Positions 27,462 to 36,923 are shown, counted from the stretch's first letter. The stretch: 53,343 nucleotides of DNA from Nitrospinota bacterium (GCA_009873635.1 WAHY01000010.1:27067-80409); one strand, 5' to 3'. Numbers and translations: made by a program. Notes: generated by a model from the sequence alone, not told the origin.

Positions 27462-28748
27462 ATGACCCCAGAACTATTAGCGCCTGCTGGCAGCCCTGAA
27501 AAATTGAAATACGCTTTAGCTTATGGCGCGGATGCCGTGTATGCAGGCATCCCAAAATTTTCGTTACGGGCGAGAGAGAATCCCTTCAAAAATGACTTGC
27601 TTGAAGATGCCATTGCCTACACCCATGATAAGGGCAAGAAGATTTATGTTACAGCTAACATTCTTCCGCCTAACAGAAAAATTGCATCCTTTAAAAAGTC
27701 CTTGGCTCAACATGCTGAGTTAGGGCCTGACGCATTCATCATGGCTGATCCGGGAATGATTCAGTTTGCTCTAAAGGAGTTTCCCCATATTCCTGTTCAT
27801 TTGTCGGTTCAGACGAATACTATGAACTGGTCATCCGTTGAATTTTGGTACAACCTTGGGGTTAAGCGGATCATTTTATCGAGAGAACTTTCTTTAGAAG
27901 AGATTCAGGAAATTCATGAGCGGGTTCCGGGTATGGAACTCGAGGCTTTTGTGCACGGGTCGATTTGCATTGCTTATTCTGGGCGGTGCCTGTTGTCGAA
28001 TTATTTTAATCATCGTGATGCAAATCAGGGTACCTGTACAAACAGTTGTCGATGGGAATTTAATATTAATGAAGAAACCGGAACGGAAACCGAGCAATAT
28101 CAACCCCTGAAGGGTAATTATGCCATTGAGGAAAATCAGCGGGATGGAGAAATGATGCCTATTGATGAAGACGAACATGGCACTTATATCATGAACTCCA
28201 AAGATCTTAGGGCGGTAGAATATTTAAAACCGCTTCGTGAGTCTGGTGTCATGTCATTTAAAATTGAAGGCCGTTCGAAATCTATTTATTATTTGGCCAT
28301 GGTTACCCGGGCTTATCGAAAAGCTATCAATGATATTACAGAAGGGAAATCATTTGATCCAAGTTTACTTGGAGAAATAAATAAAACAGCGAATCGGGGT
28401 TTCACATCGGCATTTCTAATTTCTCCTTCCAACAGAGAAACAGAACGGTTTGATTCGCCACAGGAAAATGACCAGCCTCAGGTATTTGGTGGCCAGATTG
28501 TTAATGAGAGACCAGGCTGGATAGAGGTAGATGTGAAAAACAGAATTGAGTTGGGAGATGAAGCAGAATATATTTCTCCCAGCGGGCAACACAAGTTTTC
28601 TATAAGTGCCATGGAAACCAGTGCTGGTGAAAAAAAGAATGTAGCGCATGGTGGCAATGGAACTGTTTGGATCGGGATTGATTGGCAGGCAGAACCTTTT
28701 TCTCTATTAAGTCTGTTGCAAAAAAGCGGGACCCTAGAGACAACCTGA
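27462..28748 (+). CDS. trhP: U32-family tRNA hydroxylation protein TrhP (YegQ-like)
   Basis: 428 aa, the short single-domain U32 class. It opens MTPELLAPAGSPEKLKYALAYGADAVYAG (two blocks), and has the signature LEAFVHGSICIAYSGRCLLS, then GTCTNSCRWEF with clustered cysteines, and NSKDLRAVEYL. YegQ/TrhP proteins take part in prephenate-dependent hydroxylation of U34 in tRNAs (ho5U, the precursor of cmo5U), despite the peptidase name. Family assignment is firm; the paralogue choice (TrhP rather than RlhA or UbiU/V) rests on length and motifs. Confidence 0.85.
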   Translation: MTPELLAPAGSPEKLKYALAYGADAVYAGIPKFSLRARENPFKNDLLEDAIAYTHDKGKKIYVTANILPPNRKIASFKKSLAQHAELGPDAFIMADPGMIQFALKEFPHIPVHLSVQTNTMNWSSVEFWYNLGVKRIILSRELSLEEIQEIHERVPGMELEAFVHGSICIAYSGRCLLSNYFNHRDANQGTCTNSCRWEFNINEETGTETEQYQPLKGNYAIEENQRDGEMMPIDEDEHGTYIMNSKDLRAVEYLKPLRESGVMSFKIEGRSKSIYYLAMVTRAYRKAINDITEGKSFDPSLLGEINKTANRGFTSAFLISPSNRETERFDSPQENDQPQVFGGQIVNERPGWIEVDVKNRIELGDEAEYISPSGQHKFSISAMETSAGEKKNVAHGGNGTVWIGIDWQAEPFSLLSLLQKSGTLETT

Positions 28749-28767
28749 AACTTATCGGCAGTTATAT

Positions 28768-28965
28768 TCACTTATGGTTGTTTTCGTCCGGGTGGGTTTT
28801 GGTGGTTTCTGCCCAGTACAGGGTGAGCAAAACCCCTATGACTAAAGCCAGTCCCAACCAGCCTGAAGCTGTATGAATCCCATAATCGAAAATATCTTTT
28901 GCCAAAGTTCCGTCAATAGCTATTGCTACCAAGACAAAAACAATAAAGAAAAACAACTTTTTCAA
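28768..28965 (-). CDS. Small two-span membrane protein
   Basis: 65 aa, family not recognised. Two hydrophobic segments: about residues 2-20 (KKLFFFIVFVLVAIAIDG) and 33-51 (ASGWLGLALVIGVLLTLYW), with a charged tail TTKTHPDENNHK. Convergent with trhP, 19 bp after its stop. The gap from here to hpnH (about 200 bp) shows an imperfect hairpin near 29044 (GGGATAAAG/CTTTATTCCC) and nothing else. Confidence 0.6.
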   Translation of the reverse strand: MKKLFFFIVFVLVAIAIDGTLAKDIFDYGIHTASGWLGLALVIGVLLTLYWAETTKTHPDENNHK

Positions 28966-29168
28966 AATTGATTTCCGGTTAAAGGGTCTTTTGCCAATAT
29001 ACGTATGTTATGGCAAAAATCTATAGGTTTCATTTTAGAGTCAGGGATAAAGTTCTTTATTCCCCAAACAATCTGGCTTTATAATAAGGTTTTAAAATTT
29101 TAACAAGAAATCTTGTTGGTGCAATTGATTATTTCCTTACTTAAACAATTTAATTGGATTTTAATTAC

Positions 29169-30176
29169 ATGTCTGTCCCGCTGATACAAGCGTTGAAAAT
29201 AGGAACTTATATTTTCCGGCAAAAACTAAAGGGGAACAAGCGTTATCCACTTGTGATGATGTTAGAGCCTTTATTCCGTTGTAATTTAGAATGTATTGGT
29301 TGTGGAAAAATTCAAAAACCCAATGAAATTCTAAAACAGAATATGACCCCTGAGCAGTGTTTTAAGGCCGCCAAAGAATGTGGTGCTCCTGTTGTCTCTA
29401 TTGCAGGTGGAGAACCGTTGATGCATCCGCAAATTGTGGAAATCGTCAAAGGCCTGGTTGCGATGAAACGTTTTATTTATTTATGCACCAACGCCATTCT
29501 CCTTAAGGATTTTCTAGACCAGTTACCCGTATCACCTTATTTAACCCTTTCCATCCACCTTGATGGCATGGAAGAAGAGCATGACCGCATTGTTGACCAG
29601 GAAGGAACTTTCAAACTGGCTATTGAGGCGGTCCGGGAAGCTAAGAAAAAAGGATTTCGAGTAACCAGTGCAACCACATTTTTTGATGACACAAGTGTGG
29701 AAATGGCAGAGCAGTTTCTTGATTTTTTAGTTCCTTTAGGGATAGATGGTGTGACCATGGCATCTGCATTTCGCTATCCTGACGCACCGGATCAGGACCA
29801 TTTTTTTGCACGGCGACGCACGTTTGAATTTTTTGACAAATTGTTGGAGAAAAATAAAAAAGGGCGATGGGATTTAAATCATTCGCCACTATACTTACAA
29901 TTTTTGCGTGGTAAAAGAGATTATTCCTGCACTCCCTGGGGCAACCCGAATTATTCTGTATTAGGTTGGCAGAAGCCCTGCTATCTTTTGGACGATGGAT
30001 ATGCAGAATCTTTCAAAGAGTTGATGGAAACTACAGAGTGGGAAAACTACGGGCACCAGAATAATCGTAAATGTGCGGATTGTACTGCCCACTGTGGATA
30101 TGAAGCCACTGCTGTTGAAGATGCGACCTCCAGCTTAAAAGGGATGTTTGATTCTGCCAAAATGGTTTTTCAGTAG
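29169..30176 (+). CDS. hpnH: Radical SAM adenosyl-hopene transferase
   Basis: 335 aa from the ATG at 29169 (MSVPLIQALKIGTYIFRQKL), which matches HpnH starts; a TTG five codons earlier is less likely. Radical SAM cluster motif CNLECIGC, preceded by LEPLFR. SPASM-like C-terminal cysteines include NRKCADCTAHCGYEA. HpnH joins the 5'-deoxyadenosyl group to diploptene, the first step of hopanoid side-chain synthesis. No squalene-hopene cyclase or other hpn gene is visible in the window, so it is isolated here. Confidence 0.92.
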   Translation: MSVPLIQALKIGTYIFRQKLKGNKRYPLVMMLEPLFRCNLECIGCGKIQKPNEILKQNMTPEQCFKAAKECGAPVVSIAGGEPLMHPQIVEIVKGLVAMKRFIYLCTNAILLKDFLDQLPVSPYLTLSIHLDGMEEEHDRIVDQEGTFKLAIEAVREAKKKGFRVTSATTFFDDTSVEMAEQFLDFLVPLGIDGVTMASAFRYPDAPDQDHFFARRRTFEFFDKLLEKNKKGRWDLNHSPLYLQFLRGKRDYSCTPWGNPNYSVLGWQKPCYLLDDGYAESFKELMETTEWENYGHQNNRKCADCTAHCGYEATAVEDATSSLKGMFDSAKMVFQ

Positions 30177-30267
30177 TTCTGATCCTGGGAACATACCCCT
30201 TCTTGCCATATCAAGATTTACACTTTTCCAGTATTCATTTCCATACCATGAAGGGCTTATTGAGTCT

Positions 30268-30287
30268 TGGAAATTGGATAATTTCCA
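30268..30287. other. Perfect hairpin after hpnH
   Basis: TGGAAATT-GGAT-AATTTCCA with 8-bp perfect arms, about 90 bp after the hpnH stop. A second small hairpin, CTCTC-GTTA-GAGAG followed by TGG and six T residues, overlaps the 3' end of the opposing pentapeptide gene (30305-30327) and could terminate hpnH transcription. Confidence 0.45.
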
Positions 30288-30310
30288 GTTGAGGCATTTT
30301 TCTTCTCTCG

Positions 30311-30775
30311 TTAGAGAGTGGTTTTTTCATCGGTGTGGGCTGTTGCCAGTTGTTCCTGTGTGAGCCCTTCAGCCATTTTCAGGTTGGCACCTTCGAGTCT
30401 GGCGTCTTTAATATCAGCCTGAAGAAAATCAACGCGAACAAGATTGGCATTTTTCAAATCAGCATTTTTCAGATTGGCCCACCGAAGATTGGCCCCACGT
30501 AAATTAGCCCCCTGTAATGTTGAATTCTCAAGGTTGGCATTTTTTAAGTAGGCTCCGTACAAATTGACCCCCTCAAGGTTCGCGTTGCTGAGATCAGCAC
30601 CCACCAGCACAGCTCCTTTTAGATAACAACCTTCCAAGTTAGCGGGTTTTCCATCCTGACCGTTTGAATTCAGCCAGGTTTTGTGGTCGGTAAGAATGGC
30701 TTTTAATTCTGCAGCCGTAAAAGTGTTTTCTTTGGAAGTTTGGGAGTCAATATTATCCATCCCGGTATTGTACAT
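30311..30775 (-). CDS. Pentapeptide-repeat protein
   Basis: 154 aa. From about residue 45 to 135 it is a run of A(D/N)LxxA pentapeptides (ANLEGCYLKGAVLVGADLSN; ANLRGANLRWANLKNADLKN), which fold into a right-handed beta-helix. The first 40 residues are polar, with ELKAILTDHKTWLNSNGQDG, a lead-in common in cytoplasmic pentapeptide proteins. There is no signal peptide. An alternative start is the ATG at 30760. Function is unknown; some relatives mimic DNA and protect gyrase, but nothing here demonstrates that. Confidence 0.85.
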   Translation of the reverse strand: MYNTGMDNIDSQTSKENTFTAAELKAILTDHKTWLNSNGQDGKPANLEGCYLKGAVLVGADLSNANLEGVNLYGAYLKNANLENSTLQGANLRGANLRWANLKNADLKNANLVRVDFLQADIKDARLEGANLKMAEGLTQEQLATAHTDEKTTL

Positions 30776-30855
30776 CCGGAGAATTTAGAACTGCAAGTAT
30801 TCCTGCGCGAAACTATTGGGAGCTGAATCCCTCCCTTGGTATTGTCAAAAATATT

Positions 30856-31701
30856 TTAGGAGGAAAAAGCTTTATTATAAAGTTCCTGAAACTTTAAATT
30901 TCCAGGGTCGGCCTGAATAGCTTTCTCCAGGTTTAGTTTGGCGGACTCTTTATTATTGGTTTTAAGGTGGGTATTCGCAAGCTGGTAATAGGCTTCAGTG
31001 TATGTTGGGTTGATATTTAATGATTTTTGAAATGAGTCAATAGCTTTTTGAAACTTTCCATTAGTTTGGTAAAGGATTCCCAGGTTGAAATGGGTGAGCA
31101 TTCCATTTGTATCAATTTCAAGGGACCTTAATAGTGTTTTTTCGGCTTTTTCCAAGTCTCCTTTGAGCCGGTAGCTGTCTCCCAGGTTATTCAGGTAAGT
31201 AGAGTTTGTAGGCTCATAGGCAATGGCTTTTTGATAATACTCGATAGCTTTTGGGAAATCGTTGTTCGCTTTGTAAATATTTGCGATATTATTCAATGCT
31301 TTAGAGTCATTATCATCAGGGTTGATGCCTACTGCGTGCTCCCAGCTTTTCAGAGCTTTGTTTTTGTTCCCCGAAGTGAGATGAACCATACCAAGATTGA
31401 TATGGGCCTGAACGTCTTTTGGGTCTAATTCAATAGTTTTTTGAAAACTGTTTTTAGCCTCTTCATATTGTTTCATTCCGAAAAGGAGAATGCCTTTTTT
31501 CCTGTATAGTTTTGGATCTTCCGGATTAAACTTTATGGCCAGATCAAATTCTTCCAAAGCATTTTTGAACAGATTCAACTGTGCCATTTCCAATGCTAAT
31601 TTATAATGCGATTGCGATTGTTTCGCATCAATTTTTATGTCTTGGTTAGAACAGGCAAAAAATAAAGAAGAAATTACAACGAGGAAAATTGAGCGTCTCA
31701 T
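30856..31701 (-). CDS. TPR-repeat lipoprotein
   Basis: 281 aa. Signal peptide with lipobox SSLFFAC (Cys near residue 17). Canonical TPR units run from about residue 30 to 275, for example AIKFNPEDPKLYRKKGILLF, AHINLGMVHLTSGNKNKALK and HFNLGILYQTNGKFQKAIDS. It resembles PilF/Tgl-type pilotins or O-linked GlcNAc-transferase-like TPR scaffolds, without a catalytic domain. It lies downstream of a strong terminator that ends the next gene, so it probably has its own promoter. Confidence 0.85.
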   Translation of the reverse strand: MRRSIFLVVISSLFFACSNQDIKIDAKQSQSHYKLALEMAQLNLFKNALEEFDLAIKFNPEDPKLYRKKGILLFGMKQYEEAKNSFQKTIELDPKDVQAHINLGMVHLTSGNKNKALKSWEHAVGINPDDNDSKALNNIANIYKANNDFPKAIEYYQKAIAYEPTNSTYLNNLGDSYRLKGDLEKAEKTLLRSLEIDTNGMLTHFNLGILYQTNGKFQKAIDSFQKSLNINPTYTEAYYQLANTHLKTNNKESAKLNLEKAIQADPGNLKFQELYNKAFSS

Positions 31702-31728
31702 AGTTCAGATCCTTTGAACAATAAGGTG

Positions 31729-31761
31729 AAAAAAAGGGGCCAGCCATCAATGGCCGGCCCC
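31729..31761 (-). terminator. Strong intrinsic terminator (leftward)
   Basis: On the minus strand: GGGGCCGGCCAT-TG-ATGGCTGGCCCC followed by seven T residues. One mismatch in a 12-bp stem. It lies 31 bp beyond the second stop (31792) of the secreted-protein gene and well after the amber codon, so it ends the full-length frame. Confidence 0.9.
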
Positions 31762-31791
31762 TGAGGTGAAGATTTGATTCTAACAACCGGT

Positions 31792-32418
31792 CTAGTTGAT
31801 ACCTCGACCAGCCGGAACAAAACCATCAGCTCTGCCACCCGCAGCAACATTAGTGAGGTTACCACCAACAGTGGAATCCTACATGTCGCCGATAAACTCC
31901 ATGGCAAATCCCGTAGTGTTTTGTTCTATAACCACCGAACCCCAGAAGGATAACATCGTAGCATCACGATATCCATCACCAGCCCCAAGAGGATCAGCAC
32001 CTGTCAAGGAATTTACATCAGTGGCTATTGGATCGATGCGAACATGTCCATGAGTAAAATTGGTGGTTCCACTAATGAACTGTCCGGTCGGAATACTGGT
32101 CGGATTAACCGTTGCGTGATTCGTGCTTACGAGAAATACTCTGGTCGTTGATCCTGAAGTGATGGTGAAATCCACTGCTGTACCAAAAGTACTGTTCTCA
32201 CTGGTGATGGCGTTTACAGTTAATCCAATCTGAGAGGCCATACCTGAAAGTGAGGTGTGACTCACAGCAATAAAGGTATAGGAACCAGAATCAGACTGCC
32301 AGTAAGGAGATACAATTCTACTTCTATTCTCTATCGCGAAAGCGTTTCCTGCCAAGAGGGCCAGAAAGGCTAAAATCGCGATTAATTTTGAAAATCGCTT
32401 TGTCAGCTTAGTTTTCAT
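31792..32418 (-). pseudogene. Secreted protein of unknown family with an in-frame amber codon
   Basis: 179 aa up to a TAG at 31879-31881, then 28 more in-frame codons to a second TAG at 31792. Clear signal peptide (FSKLIAILAFLALLAGNAFA). The mature part is rich in Ser, Thr, Gly and Asn, like a beta-rich surface protein. The frame after the amber (DSTVGGNLTNVAAGGRADGF, then VPAGRGIN) has the same composition, and the terminator follows it. A CAG-to-TAG change would explain the interruption (GDM-Q-DSTVGG). AGGAGAG 8 nt before the ATG is a strong ribosome-binding site. Confidence 0.6.
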
Positions 32419-32939
32419 TATACTTCTCTCCTATTGTATATATGCTTCAATTGAAAGTGATATCTATTTTGGGTAAATCTTCAAAACAAGTTTTTCCAGG
32501 CGCCTCCTTTCAAAAATTTGGTTAACAAGATAATTTATATTGAGCTTATCCACTCTATATTCAAAGGGTCACGCAACAAACACGTCCCCTTAGATACAAA
32601 ATAGTATATATAATTCAATAATATAATTCTACCAATTTGGCTTAAATTATCTATTAAAGCCCTGTCTTAAAATAACCCATCTATTCTTTTTAATAACTAA
32701 AACCACTTTATTTATGGTGGTTTATGTCATTTTTGGGCACAAAAACAGGTGTATTAGACAATTTTCATCATAACTTTTATCGGCCCAATAAGTGCTATTC
32801 TTTAAAAAAATTTTAATGTTTTTTGATTTTATAGCTTTGGCCTTTGATTCTTTGTTAGTTACGCAGTTGAGAAAAATTTAGCGATTTGGTACAATCGGTA
32901 CTCGGTATATTTAAATAACTTTATAAAATTTATAAACTT
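32419..32939. other. 521-bp AT-rich divergent intergenic region
   Basis: Separates the leftward secreted-protein gene from the rightward pilus operon. It holds a hairpin AAACCAC/GTGGTTT (32700-32723) and a weak sigma-54-like sequence, CGGCCCAATAAGTGCTA, with GG (32782-32783) and GC (32794-32795) 10 nt apart, about 145 bp before the operon. No open frame is convincing. Confidence 0.4.
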
Positions 32940-33734
32940 ATGGGCTTTTTACCGGTGAGGACTCTATTGTCTGAAAAATGGGGTGAGGCTGTAATTTTAT
33001 TGCTGATGCTGGCATTTTTTACTTCTTGCGCAGCCTCTGATCTGAAACCGGATGATAATAAATCTTTGGCACAACAAAAACTCAAGGAGGCCCTGCAGGC
33101 AGGATCATTAAACCAACAAGAAAAAATGGTGGCTTTGCTAAAAGAGGCCCAGGAGCTAAACCCTAAAGAACCAAACTACTATTTTTTCCTGGGAGAGGCT
33201 TATTTTACTCAAGGGGATCTAAAGCAAGCAGAACAGGAGTTTCTAAAAAGTATACAGTTATTCAAAGATTTAAAGGACTCTTACCGACAGCTGGGTTTGA
33301 TTTACATGCAACAGGGGCAATGGGAGAAGAGCATTCAATACTTTCGGGAATATCTGGATAGACCCGGAACCCTGCAACCCCAGCAAATATATAATTGGGT
33401 TGCACTGTGTTTCTACAATTTAGGGAAAAAGAACGAAGCGGAAATTGAATGGAAAAAAGCCCTTGAAATTAAAGATAATGCAGGAATCAGGCTTAATCTG
33501 GCATTGGCTTATATAAACCAGGAGCGTTTTGATCGAGCCAAGACTTCCTTGCTGAAGGCTTTGTCTTTGAAACCTCGTTTTTCGCAGGCCCATTATGAAT
33601 TGGCACAATTGTATTTAAAGGAAAAAAATAAGGACCAGGCACTGGATCATTTTCAAAAAGTGATTCTTTACTCTCCTAGAGGTAGCTTGGCCAAAAAATC
33701 TAAGGAATATATTGAACTGGTTCGCCCGGAATAA
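32940..33734 (+). CDS. PilF/Tgl-like TPR lipoprotein
   Basis: 264 aa. Signal peptide with lipobox AFFTSC (Cys near 30). TPR units run across the remainder: NYYFFLGEAYFTQGDLKQAE, SYRQLGLIYMQQGQWEKSIQ, IRLNLALAYINQERFDRAKT and AHYELAQLYLKEKNKDQALD. PilF/PilW/Tgl proteins are outer-membrane pilotins that assemble the PilQ secretin of type IV pili. Being first in an operon with a RodZ-like protein, pilT homologues, pilC and a pilS-like gene supports that role, although secretin genes are not in the window. Confidence 0.8.
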   Translation: MGFLPVRTLLSEKWGEAVILLLMLAFFTSCAASDLKPDDNKSLAQQKLKEALQAGSLNQQEKMVALLKEAQELNPKEPNYYFFLGEAYFTQGDLKQAEQEFLKSIQLFKDLKDSYRQLGLIYMQQGQWEKSIQYFREYLDRPGTLQPQQIYNWVALCFYNLGKKNEAEIEWKKALEIKDNAGIRLNLALAYINQERFDRAKTSLLKALSLKPRFSQAHYELAQLYLKEKNKDQALDHFQKVILYSPRGSLAKKSKEYIELVRPE

Positions 33735-33742
33735 AAAAAATA

Positions 33743-34651
33743 ATGGTAGAAGATTTTGGTTCCTATTTAAAACATGAACGCGAATTAAGAGGTGTGCCTC
33801 TGGAAGAAATCTCCGGGGCCACAAAAATTCATATTCGTTTTCTTAAAGCTCTCGAAGAAAACTCATTTGATGAACTCCCTGGCGAGGTTTTCATTAAAGG
33901 ATATATTCGATCTTATGCAAACACCATAGGTTCTGATGTAGAGGAAATGCTCAATATCTACAAAGAGTCTGTGGAATTGAAAAATCAGGAAAATCTTCCA
34001 GCTGAAGAACCTTCTTCTAAAGGGAGCCAAAAAAACTATTTATCGTTTGGTTTGATGGCTCTGGGATTTCTTGGGCTCCTGTTTGGGGTTGGTTTCCTGG
34101 TAACAAAAGGAGATGACCCAAAGGAGATAAAAATATCTCCTGATCAAAAAAAGGTTGAGGAAATCAAACCGGAACCTTCAGTTCAATCCGAAATATCCAA
34201 AGAAATGACAAGTGAAGAAACATTGGATGCTAAGGATGAGGCTTCTACCCAATCTAAAACTGACAAAAAACCTGAGAGTTTGGCTGTTCAACAGGTTCCG
34301 CAGGAAGACTCGCTTCAAACGAAGTTGACAGAGCAAAGTGAAAAAAAAGTAAATGATTCACAGTCTGATCTTGGTCTACAAGGTTCTCGGGATATCGAAA
34401 AACCTTTGAAACTTATAATTTCTACTAAGGAAAACTCGTGGTTTAATATGACTATCGATGATTTCCGTGAAGAGGATTTTATTCTTACTGCTGGATCCGC
34501 AAAGACCTTTTGGGCAAATGATGCCTTTCGGTTGACCGTGGGGAATAAGTCGGGAGTGGAATTATCATTAAACGGCAAGGATATAACTTTGCCGGAAAGT
34601 AATAATAAGGTGATAAAGGACTTTATTATTAACTCTGAACGGGTGGAATAA
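33743..34651 (+). CDS. RodZ-like protein (HTH_25 - TM - DUF4115)
   Basis: 302 aa. N-terminal Cro-type HTH (FGSYLKHERELRGVPLEEIS; LPGEVFIKGYIRSYAN), one membrane span at about residues 97-118 (YLSFGLMALGFLGLLFGVGF), a long acidic Ser/Lys-rich periplasmic linker, and a C-terminal DUF4115 domain (LKLIISTKENSWFNMTIDD ... GNKSGVELSLNGKDI). RodZ links MreB to the cell-wall machinery. In deltaproteobacteria such genes often accompany pilus genes. Starts 8 bp after the TPR gene. Confidence 0.85.
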   Translation: MVEDFGSYLKHERELRGVPLEEISGATKIHIRFLKALEENSFDELPGEVFIKGYIRSYANTIGSDVEEMLNIYKESVELKNQENLPAEEPSSKGSQKNYLSFGLMALGFLGLLFGVGFLVTKGDDPKEIKISPDQKKVEEIKPEPSVQSEISKEMTSEETLDAKDEASTQSKTDKKPESLAVQQVPQEDSLQTKLTEQSEKKVNDSQSDLGLQGSRDIEKPLKLIISTKENSWFNMTIDDFREEDFILTAGSAKTFWANDAFRLTVGNKSGVELSLNGKDITLPESNNKVIKDFIINSERVE

Positions 34652-34654
34652 ACT

Positions 34655-35728
34655 GTGGCTAAAATTGATGCCTTCTTCAAGCTGATGAATGAGCAGGGTG
34701 CTTCAGATCTTCATCTTGTTGCAGGCTCACAACCCATACTCCGGGTTCATGGAGACATGGAGCGAATCAAATATAAGCCACTTGATAATGATGAACTGAA
34801 AGCCATGTTGTATGAAATTGCTCCAGAAAACAAGATCAAGGATTTTGAAGAAACTGGAGATGTGGACTTTGCTTATGAAATTCCCAACCTGGCCCGTTAT
34901 CGGGCAAATTATTTTCAGCAGAAATGGGGTGTGGGAGCTGTATTCAGAGAAATACCGAGCGAGATCCTGACCGCTGAACAACTTGGATTACCAAAAGTCA
35001 TCACAAAACTTTCCATGCTGCATAAAGGAATGGTTCTGGTTACCGGTCCGACGGGTAGTGGTAAGTCTACTACTCTTGCTGCAATGATGGATTTCGTCAA
35101 CAAAAACAAAAAAAGCCATATTATTACTGTTGAAGACCCGGTTGAATTTGTTCATAAAAGCCAAAACTGTATAGTGAATCATAGGGAAGTGGGAGTGCAC
35201 ACAAAAGGTTTCAAGTCAGCCTTGCGGGGAGCTTTACGGGAAGACCCGGATATCATTCTGGTTGGTGAAATGCGTGATTTGGAAACGATTGAACTGGCTT
35301 TGGAAGCTGCATCCACGGGTCATCTGGTATTAGGAACACTTCATACCCAAAGTGCAGCAAAAACCATTGACAGGATTATTGATGTATTTCCGGCACATCA
35401 GCAACCTCAGATTCGTACTACTCTTTCAGAATCATTGAAGGGGGTTGTGGCTCAAAACCTATTTAAGCGTATTGATCAAAAAGGCAGGATGGCTGCTTTA
35501 GAAATCCTGATTGTAACTCCAGCGGTCTCCAACCTGATTAGAGAAGGAAAAACCTATCAAATTCCTTCAGCAATTCAAACAGGTAAAAAGTATGGTATGC
35601 AATCTTTAGATGACGCAATTCTCGCTGCTTTGGAAGAGAAAAAAATTAGCCCTGAAGATGCGTATGACAAAGCAATAGTTAAAGAAAGGTTTATCCAATA
35701 TTTAAATACGCCACCAGAGTTTTTATGA
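34655..35728 (+). CDS. pilT: Type IV pilus retraction ATPase PilT
   Basis: 357 aa, starting at GTG 3 bp after the upstream stop. PilT/VirB11-family hexameric ATPase. N-terminal PAS-like part LMNEQGASDLHLVAGSQPIL. Walker A GPTGSGKST near residue 131. Asp box TVEDPVEFVH, Walker B (PDIILVGEMRD) and His box LVLGTLHTQSA. The PilT-specific AIRNLIREGK motif is present as VSNLIREGKTYQI. It powers pilus retraction and twitching. Confidence 0.95.
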   Translation: MAKIDAFFKLMNEQGASDLHLVAGSQPILRVHGDMERIKYKPLDNDELKAMLYEIAPENKIKDFEETGDVDFAYEIPNLARYRANYFQQKWGVGAVFREIPSEILTAEQLGLPKVITKLSMLHKGMVLVTGPTGSGKSTTLAAMMDFVNKNKKSHIITVEDPVEFVHKSQNCIVNHREVGVHTKGFKSALRGALREDPDIILVGEMRDLETIELALEAASTGHLVLGTLHTQSAAKTIDRIIDVFPAHQQPQIRTTLSESLKGVVAQNLFKRIDQKGRMAALEILIVTPAVSNLIREGKTYQIPSAIQTGKKYGMQSLDDAILAALEEKKISPEDAYDKAIVKERFIQYLNTPPEFL

Positions 35729-35735
35729 ATTATTT

Positions 35736-36908
35736 ATGAGAAAAGCCGAAGTTGATCATATTTTAACTACAATGCTGGAAGCGTTCGGAAATATTTCCGA
35801 TTTAAATATAACTGTCGGTAAAGCTTGCCAGGTTGAATCTTCAGGGCAGTTAACGGCTGTGCCTATCGTTCCTCCTATTGAGAAACTCACACCCTTTCAG
35901 GCAGAAGTATTTGCCTTAAACCTAATCAATTCAGACAGAAGGCTGACAGAAATATTAATCAGGGAAGGTTCTTGCGATTGCTCCTATTTTCTTCTGGGCA
36001 AAGCTCGTTTTAGGGTTAATATTTTTTCTCAACGCGGAAATTATTCAATTGTATTAAGAAAACTAGAAACACGAATTTCATCTATAGAAGACTTAAAACT
36101 TCCGGCTCAGTTTGCAAAAGCTGCGGAAGAAAAAAATGGATTGATTCTTGTAACAGGTGGGACTGGTAGTGGTAAGTCTACGACTCTAGCTGCGCTGTTA
36201 AATGATATGAACGAAGGTAAATCCATACATATTATTACTCTTGAGGACCCGGTTGAATTTGTACACCCGCATAAAAAAGCCACCTTTAACCAAAGGGAAT
36301 TAGGGATTGATTACGATTCTTTTTCAAGTGGACTTAGGGCTGCTCTTCGTCAGGCGCCCAAAGTTATTCTAGTCGGGGAAATGCGTGACCGGGAAACGGT
36401 TGAAATAGGTCTTAGTGCTGCTGAAACGGGTCATTTGGTAATGAGTACTTTGCATACGGTTGATGCCGGGCAAACCATAAATCGTATCGTGGGTATGTTC
36501 TCCCAGGAAGAAGAACAACAAATACGCATTCGTCTTGCTGATACGATTCGTTGGATCATTTGTCAGCGTTTGCTTCCCAAAGTGGGAGGAGGGCGAGTGG
36601 CCCTGCTTGAGATTATGTCTTCCAATATGCGGGTGAAGGACACAATCATCAATGGCGAATCTGAAGGAAAAACATATTACGAAATCATCACTAATGGTGA
36701 TGCATACGGTATGTGGACTTTCGACCAGCATATAATGAAATTGTATCAGGACGGTCTTATAACAGAAGAAACCGCTTTGGCATATGCTTCACGCAAGGCT
36801 GTGGTGGGTAGAGGAATTGACACGCTCAAGTCGGCGAAAGGTGAAAAAACCACAGATATTGATGAGCTTGGTATGGACGATGAATATGGGGCAAACATTA
36901 AAAAATAG
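35736..36908 (+). CDS. Second PilT-family ATPase (PilU/PilT2-like)
   Basis: 390 aa. Walker A GGTGSGKST near residue 141, TLEDPVEFVH, APKVILVGEMRD, LVMSTLHTVDAGQ. The C-terminus (TNGDAYGMWTFDQHIMKLYQ) resembles PilU/PilT2 rather than PilT, and the AIRNLIREGK motif is replaced by MRVKDTIINGESEGK. Probably an accessory retraction ATPase. The extra-basic N-terminus of PilB is absent. It follows pilT by 7 bp. Confidence 0.88.
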   Translation: MRKAEVDHILTTMLEAFGNISDLNITVGKACQVESSGQLTAVPIVPPIEKLTPFQAEVFALNLINSDRRLTEILIREGSCDCSYFLLGKARFRVNIFSQRGNYSIVLRKLETRISSIEDLKLPAQFAKAAEEKNGLILVTGGTGSGKSTTLAALLNDMNEGKSIHIITLEDPVEFVHPHKKATFNQRELGIDYDSFSSGLRAALRQAPKVILVGEMRDRETVEIGLSAAETGHLVMSTLHTVDAGQTINRIVGMFSQEEEQQIRIRLADTIRWIICQRLLPKVGGGRVALLEIMSSNMRVKDTIINGESEGKTYYEIITNGDAYGMWTFDQHIMKLYQDGLITEETALAYASRKAVVGRGIDTLKSAKGEKTTDIDELGMDDEYGANIKK

Positions 36909-36923
36909 GAAGGGATAAGAACT

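Noticed and set aside
32730-32760. GGGCACAAAAACAGG as a sigma-54 promoter
   Set aside because: The -12 element lacks the required GC at the correct spacing.
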